Source: Fibrobacteraceae bacterium
GTDB lineage: Bacteria; Fibrobacterota; Fibrobacteria; Fibrobacterales; Fibrobacteraceae
NCBI GenBank assembly: GCA_023231365.1
Contig: JALNVO010000089.1
Span: 1-10,126, forward strand
Reading direction: 5' to 3'
DNA length: 10,126 nucleotides
Below the pieces are notes generated by a model, which searched no databases, had not been told where the DNA came from, and saw only the letters and a list, made by a program, of their open reading frames with translations. Positions 6,926 through 10,126 of this stretch are shown here, in pieces. Position numbers and translations under genes: made by a program. Numbering within the stretch: the first letter of the stretch is position 1; every line of letters starts with the position of its first letter.

Positions 6926-8602
6926 ATGAATATCCCGGAACCGCTGAATTTTATTCAAGAAATCATAGTTAACGACCTCAAAACAGGCAAGCGAACAAAA
7001 GTCCACACACGCTTTCCGCCAGAGCCGAATGGATACATCCACATCGGTCACGCTAAAAGCATCTGCCTCAATTTCGGCACAGCGCTCAAGTTCGGGGGCA
7101 AAACGAACCTCCGGTTTGACGACACCAACCCCACTAAAGAAGATGTGGAATATGTAGACTCCATCCGCGACGACGTGCATTGGCTCGGATTCGACTGGGA
7201 GAACCGAGAATACTACGCAAGCGACTACTACGACAAGCTCTATGAGTTTGCCGAAGAACTTATTAAGAAAGGCAAGGCCTACGTCTGCGAGCTCAAAGGC
7301 GACGAAGTTTCGGAGTATCGCGGAACGCTCACAGAACCGGGGCGCCCGAGTCCATGGCGAAATCGCAGCGTTGAAGAGAACTTGGACCTTTTCCGCCGTA
7401 TGCGCGCCGGAGAATTTGAAGAAGGCTCCTGTTTCCTCCGCGCGAAAATCGATATGGCCCATCCGAATATGAACATGCGCGACCCGGCCGTTTACCGCAT
7501 TAAAAAGGCAAGCCATCACCGGACAGGCAATAAGTGGTGCATCTACCCGATGTACGACTTCGCACACCCCCTCTCTGACTGGATAGAAGGAATCACCCAC
7601 TCCATTTGCACTCTCGAATTTGAAGCCCACAGGCCGCTCTACGACTGGTTCTTGGAAGCTCTCGAACTCCCGGACCGCCCACAGCAAATAGAATTCGCGC
7701 GGCTCAACCTCTCTTACACGGTAATGAGCAAGCGCAAACTCCTCGAACTTGTACAGAGCAAGCGCGTGATGGGCTGGGACGATCCCCGGATGCCCACAGT
7801 GTGCGGACTCCGCCGCCGCGGGTACACCCCCTCTTCCATCCGCGAATTCTGCGAACGCATCGGCATCTCTAAAGCCGACAGCATGGTAGACATCAACCTT
7901 CTCTACTTCTGCATCCGCGAAGAACTCAACAAAAGCGCACAACGGGCGATGGCAGTCCTCGACCCGCTCAAAGTTGTGATCGACAACTGGGAAGAGGGAC
8001 GCGAAGAAGAAGTGGACGTAGAAAACAATCCGGAAAACCCGAACGCCGGTAACCGCAAAGTCATCTTCGGCCGCGAGATCTATATCGAGGCTTCCGACTT
8101 TATGGAAAACCCGCCCAAGAAATATTTTCGTCTCAAGCCCGACGGCGAAGTACGCTTAAAAGGAGCCTATTTCATCAAGTACGTAGGCGTAGACAAAGAC
8201 GCGAGCGGCAACATCACACAAATTCATTGCACTTACGACCCGGCAACCAAAGGCGGAGACTCTCCTGACGGACGCAAAGTCAAGGGTACCATCCACTGGG
8301 TATACGCACCAAAGGCCGTGGACGCAGAAGTACGGCTCTTCGACAATCTTTTCACGCTTGAAAACACGGGCGATATTCCCGAAGGCAAGGACCCGCTCGA
8401 TTATCTGAACCCGAATTCAATGATCGTAAAACAAGCGAAGCTCGAACCAATGCTCGGCAAAGCAACGCTTGAGGACCGCTATCAGTTCATGCGCTCCGGA
8501 TACTTCTGCCTCGATTCCCGCGATACACAAGAAGGCCGCTTGGTATTCAACCGCACCGTAGAACTCAAGGATTCCTGGGGAAAAGCCCAAGCAAAAGCCT
8601 AA
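6926..8602 (+). CDS. glnS: Glutaminyl-tRNA synthetase
   Basis: The 558-residue length is typical of bacterial GlnRS. The class I signature HIGH lies at residues 39-42 within R-F-P-P-E-P-N-G-Y-I-H-I-G-H, and the KMSKS counterpart is V-M-S-K-R (266-270). C-T-L-E-F-E-A-H-R-P-L-Y-D-W-F (228-242) is a GlnRS-type active-site segment, separating it from bacterial GluRS. The C-terminal half (about 345-550) is the two-barrel anticodon-binding region of GlnRS (for example G-T-I-H-W-V and L-E-D-R-Y-Q-F-M-R-S-G-Y-F). It joins glutamine to tRNA-Gln in the cytoplasm using ATP. Its presence implies direct charging, so the Glu-tRNA-Gln amidotransferase is not needed for glutamine. It appears to be a single-gene unit: divergent from nrdR and followed by its own terminator 23 bp downstream. 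Confidence 0.98.
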   Translation: MNIPEPLNFIQEIIVNDLKTGKRTKVHTRFPPEPNGYIHIGHAKSICLNFGTALKFGGKTNLRFDDTNPTKEDVEYVDSIRDDVHWLGFDWENREYYASDYYDKLYEFAEELIKKGKAYVCELKGDEVSEYRGTLTEPGRPSPWRNRSVEENLDLFRRMRAGEFEEGSCFLRAKIDMAHPNMNMRDPAVYRIKKASHHRTGNKWCIYPMYDFAHPLSDWIEGITHSICTLEFEAHRPLYDWFLEALELPDRPQQIEFARLNLSYTVMSKRKLLELVQSKRVMGWDDPRMPTVCGLRRRGYTPSSIREFCERIGISKADSMVDINLLYFCIREELNKSAQRAMAVLDPLKVVIDNWEEGREEEVDVENNPENPNAGNRKVIFGREIYIEASDFMENPPKKYFRLKPDGEVRLKGAYFIKYVGVDKDASGNITQIHCTYDPATKGGDSPDGRKVKGTIHWVYAPKAVDAEVRLFDNLFTLENTGDIPEGKDPLDYLNPNSMIVKQAKLEPMLGKATLEDRYQFMRSGYFCLDSRDTQEGRLVFNRTVELKDSWGKAQAKA

Positions 8603-8625
8603 GCAAGCAACTCATATTAAGTATC

Positions 8626-8659
8626 AAAGACTTTTTCCATCCAGGAAAAAGTCTTTTTT
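8626..8659 (+). terminator. Rho-independent terminator of glnS
   Basis: A perfect 13-bp stem (8626-8638 with 8644-8656) closes a five-base loop (ATCCA) and ends in a six-base T run. It starts 23 bases after the glnS stop. Confidence 0.93.
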
Positions 8660-8664
8660 GCAGG

Positions 8665-8691
8665 TTCAAAATAAAGTAAGCTGGTTACAAT
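8665..8691 (+). promoter_or_regulatory. Possible promoter for a small RNA
   Basis: TTCAAA at 8665-8670 and TACAAT at 8686-8691 could serve as -35 and -10 boxes with a short 15-bp spacer (16 if the -35 is read one base earlier). They sit just after the glnS terminator and would start a transcript near 8698. This is weak on its own and is supported only by the extra terminator downstream. Confidence 0.3.
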
Positions 8692-8697
8692 CGTAAA

Positions 8698-8808
8698 CAG
8701 CTTTGATCCAAAAACAGTGTTTCTTTAACCGAAGACTTCATAAATTACAGGAACCAAACACTCCCTGACGCCTTTTGAGGTCTCCTTTCCCCAAAAGGCG
8801 TCTTTTTT
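8698..8808 (+). ncRNA. Candidate small RNA (about 110 nt) of unknown family
   Basis: No convincing protein gene lies between glnS and the convergent gene at 8861, yet a second strong + strand terminator ends at 8808. The stretch before it can fold: AGTGTTT (8716-8722) pairs with AAACACT (8756-8762) around a 33-base loop, followed at once by the terminator hairpin. A TACAAT box at 8686-8691 could start it. No known RNA family was recognised. Alternatives are a back-up terminator for glnS read-through, or a leader for a 21-codon frame from TTG 8703 to TGA 8766-8768 that lacks a ribosome binding site. Confidence 0.35.
8767..8808 (+). terminator. Second rho-independent terminator downstream of glnS
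   Basis: An 11-bp perfect stem (GACGCCTTTTG at 8767-8777 with CAAAAGGCGTC at 8792-8802) with a 14-base loop is followed by six T. The T run is on the + strand side only; the - strand side has no T run, so it does not serve the gene at 8861-9478. It therefore ends a + strand transcript with no recognised protein gene. Confidence 0.88.
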
Positions 8809-8860
8809 AGAAATTCACTTCCCTTTTCGGCTAATAGTCCTTTCTCAAAACCTCACCAAT

Positions 8861-9478
8861 TCATTCCTTATTCGGGGCATAGACTTTATCGCGGATAAGT
8901 TCAAAACCCACTGAAAGTTGGACACCAACCCGCCCTGAAGATATCCGATATTTTAAGTCCATACTCTCATACGATTTCAGCATTGATGAATAGTCGTAAT
9001 TCACTTCAATACCCACCCCATAAGGGAAAACGGCTCCCACACCGCCATTTGCAAAAAAATTCAATGGGCGCTCCCACCAATTTCCATCTTTGGTAAGAGG
9101 CAAGAGTGATCCCACTCTAACCACAAAATATGGTGAAAAAAAGCGATCCTCATCCACCGAACCAAACGAAATAACTCCCCAAACGGGAATTGCAGCAGGA
9201 GTGGCTTTATCGTCATCATCTTGTTGCGGGCTCTTATATGCAACCCCCAAACCGTAACGCATCAAACTGAATTCTGCTGTAGAAAGTAATTCCAAACCGC
9301 CTTCAAAAACGAGATCCGTATTCCAATGGATCTCCGATTCTACGCCTGTTGTATCCCTTACAACGGAAACTTTAGCCGGGGCAAAAAGTTCAATCAAAGG
9401 CCTTATTTCTAGAGAATACGCAATTTGATGCATACAAAGAAACATTAAAACAACGCAAAACAAAACTTTTGTCTTCAT
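8861..9478 (-). CDS. Exported beta-barrel-like protein of unknown function
   Basis: The 205-residue protein has a clear signal peptide: M-K-T-K, a hydrophobic stretch with L-F-C-V-V-L-M-F-L, then a likely cut after A-Y-S (about residue 22). There is no lipobox. The mature part has alternating polar and hydrophobic stretches with many Gly and aromatic residues (Y-G-L-G-V-A-Y, S-P-Y-F-V-V-R-V-G-S, N-G-G-V-G-A-V-F, V-G-V-Q-L-S-V-G-F-E-L), typical of small outer-membrane beta-barrels of about eight strands. A D-D-D-D-K stretch would sit in a surface loop. No specific family was recognised. AGAG six bases before the ATG is the ribosome binding site. The gene is divergent from the exported protein at 9599. 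It could be a porin-like or structural outer-membrane protein; function is not assigned. Confidence 0.8.
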   Translation of the reverse strand: MKTKVLFCVVLMFLCMHQIAYSLEIRPLIELFAPAKVSVVRDTTGVESEIHWNTDLVFEGGLELLSTAEFSLMRYGLGVAYKSPQQDDDDKATPAAIPVWGVISFGSVDEDRFFSPYFVVRVGSLLPLTKDGNWWERPLNFFANGGVGAVFPYGVGIEVNYDYSSMLKSYESMDLKYRISSGRVGVQLSVGFELIRDKVYAPNKE

Positions 9479-9598
9479 ATTATTCTCTAGTTTATCCTCA
9501 TTTCAATAAAAAGATAACTATATTGTAAACATTTTGTACGAAACACTGAATTTAGACATCAAAAAAACATCTAACGAAATTAAAAAAAGAGGTCTGTC
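9479..9598. promoter_or_regulatory. Divergent promoter region between two exported-protein genes
   Basis: These 120 AT-rich bases must hold the promoters of both flanking genes. On the - strand, TTCAGT and TACAAT with a 17-bp spacer (about 9526-9554) are a fair candidate for the barrel-protein gene. No clear pair was found for the + strand gene. Confidence 0.4.
9588..9592 (+). promoter_or_regulatory. Ribosome binding site that fixes the GTG start at 9599
   Basis: AGAGG lies six bases before GTG 9599, and an in-frame TAA at 9581-9583 excludes any earlier start. The GTG start restores a complete signal peptide. Confidence 0.8.
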
Positions 9599-10126
9599 GT
9601 GGTTAGGTTCTGGGTATTCTTCCTTTGTTCGTTGGCTTTTGCTGCCCAAGAGCACGGTGTCGTTTTTCCAATAACAACGATGCCCACACAATATTCTACG
9701 GCCGACAACTATTACGATACAACAGCAAGCAGCGGAGTACGCTTTTCGTTCGTCGCTGCTCAAGCAGGAAGCTACGCCGTCAAATTCCTCGGGCAAGCGG
9801 GCTCCGACTTCTATTCCTACAAGTACACATCATCGGCATTCAGCTCCTACACCAAACGCTACAACTTCTACAGCAGCAACAAATACACCTATACCGATAC
9901 ACTCCACCTAAATGCCGGGGATTCCGCCTTCTACAAAATAACGACATATAATAATTATAGTTCCGACTCTCTCGATACATTCCAAGCGGACTACACTGCA
10001 CTAAAAACCTATACCGTCACCCTCGAAAGTTCTTCCCCGGAATGCTCCACCTCAGTCGCCATCGACACAGTCATCGAGGGATCGGTCCATTCCTACTTGG
10101 GCTACGGAAGGGCTGGTTACCGGCCC
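9599..10126 (+). CDS. Tyr/Ser-rich exported protein, N-terminal 176 residues (3' partial)
   Basis: The frame runs from GTG 9599 to the window end without a stop. The protein starts with a short signal peptide (V-R-F-W-V-F-F-L-C-S-L-A-F-A-A, cut near residue 15-16). The visible mature part is unusual in composition, with 20 Tyr and 25 Ser in 176 residues. Residues about 46-130 (G-V-R-F-S-F-V-A-A-Q-A-G-S-Y-A-V-K-F, then L-H-L-N-A-G-D-S-A-F-Y-K-I) look like a beta-sandwich similar to bacterial pre-peptidase C-terminal (PPC-like) domains: a Gly-Ser-Tyr strand, then an Ala-Gly-Asp turn. A second segment begins near residue 136 (K-T-Y-T-V-T-L-E-S-S-S), with one Cys. It is probably the first part of a large surface or secreted protein, comparable in style to the gene at the left edge. 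The catalytic or binding part, if any, lies outside the window. Confidence 0.75.
   Translation, partial: MVRFWVFFLCSLAFAAQEHGVVFPITTMPTQYSTADNYYDTTASSGVRFSFVAAQAGSYAVKFLGQAGSDFYSYKYTSSAFSSYTKRYNFYSSNKYTYTDTLHLNAGDSAFYKITTYNNYSSDSLDTFQADYTALKTYTVTLESSSPECSTSVAIDTVIEGSVHSYLGYGRAGYRP

Noticed and set aside
6917..7942. Long open frame (341 codons) on the - strand inside glnS
   Set aside because: It is fully antisense to a gene with all GlnRS motifs, and its translation is rich in Val, Ala, Phe and Glu without domain-like motifs, typical of a shadow frame.
9506..9530. ACTATATTGT-like sequence resembling half of an NrdR box
   Set aside because: NrdR boxes occur as spaced pairs before nrd genes; only one weak match was seen, next to unrelated exported-protein genes.
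1..10126. Mobile elements, CRISPR arrays, tRNA genes and attachment sites
   Set aside because: No transposase, integrase, regularly spaced repeat, cloverleaf or paired terminal inverted repeats were seen.

Overview
The window most resembles a chromosomal segment of a Fibrobacter-type bacterium (phylum Fibrobacterota). This is inferred from the style of the secreted proteins: a large Ca-binding, repeat-domain surface protein ending in a FlgD-like G-T-G-A-Y-I-A segment, and a Tyr/Ser-rich exported protein. A moderate-GC Gram-negative gene set with a putative outer-membrane barrel agrees. No rRNA, tRNA, IS element, CRISPR array or phage gene was seen. The species cannot be fixed from the sequence alone.

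Layout. (1) 1-1275: the 3' end of a large exported protein, closed by a strong intrinsic terminator (1297-1324). (2) 1387-5432: a three-gene signalling operon on the + strand. It encodes a 7TM/PAS/PAS histidine kinase, a stand-alone CheY-like receiver (overlapping the kinase stop by 1 nt) and an NtrC-family sigma54 activator 12 nt further on. (3) 5443-6851: an operon on the - strand, nrdR followed after 2 nt by an RlmI/RlmK-like rRNA methyltransferase. It converges on the signalling operon with only 10 bp between stops. (4) 6926-8602: glnS (glutaminyl-tRNA synthetase), divergent from nrdR and ended by a long hairpin terminator. (5) 8603-8860: a gene-free stretch with two tandem + strand terminators; the second closes about 110 nt that may be a small RNA. 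(6) 8861-9478 (-): a small exported beta-barrel-like protein, divergent from (7) 9599-10126 (+): the 5' end of a Tyr/Ser-rich exported protein with a GTG start, cut by the window end.

How the genes fit together. The kinase would sense a membrane or envelope signal through its 7TM region and could phosphorylate one or both receivers; the NtrC-like protein would then activate sigma54 promoters. Its sigma54-contact loop is G-S-F-T-G-S instead of G-A-F-T-G-A, and its receiver lacks one of the two acidic metal-pocket residues. The stand-alone receiver is fully canonical and may be the main phosphate acceptor or a sink. nrdR, the methyltransferase and glnS are housekeeping genes (dNTP control, rRNA modification, translation). 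The most interesting loose ends are the putative small RNA after glnS, the atypical NtrC-like activator, and the methyltransferase that lacks both the PUA domain and the expected catalytic Cys.
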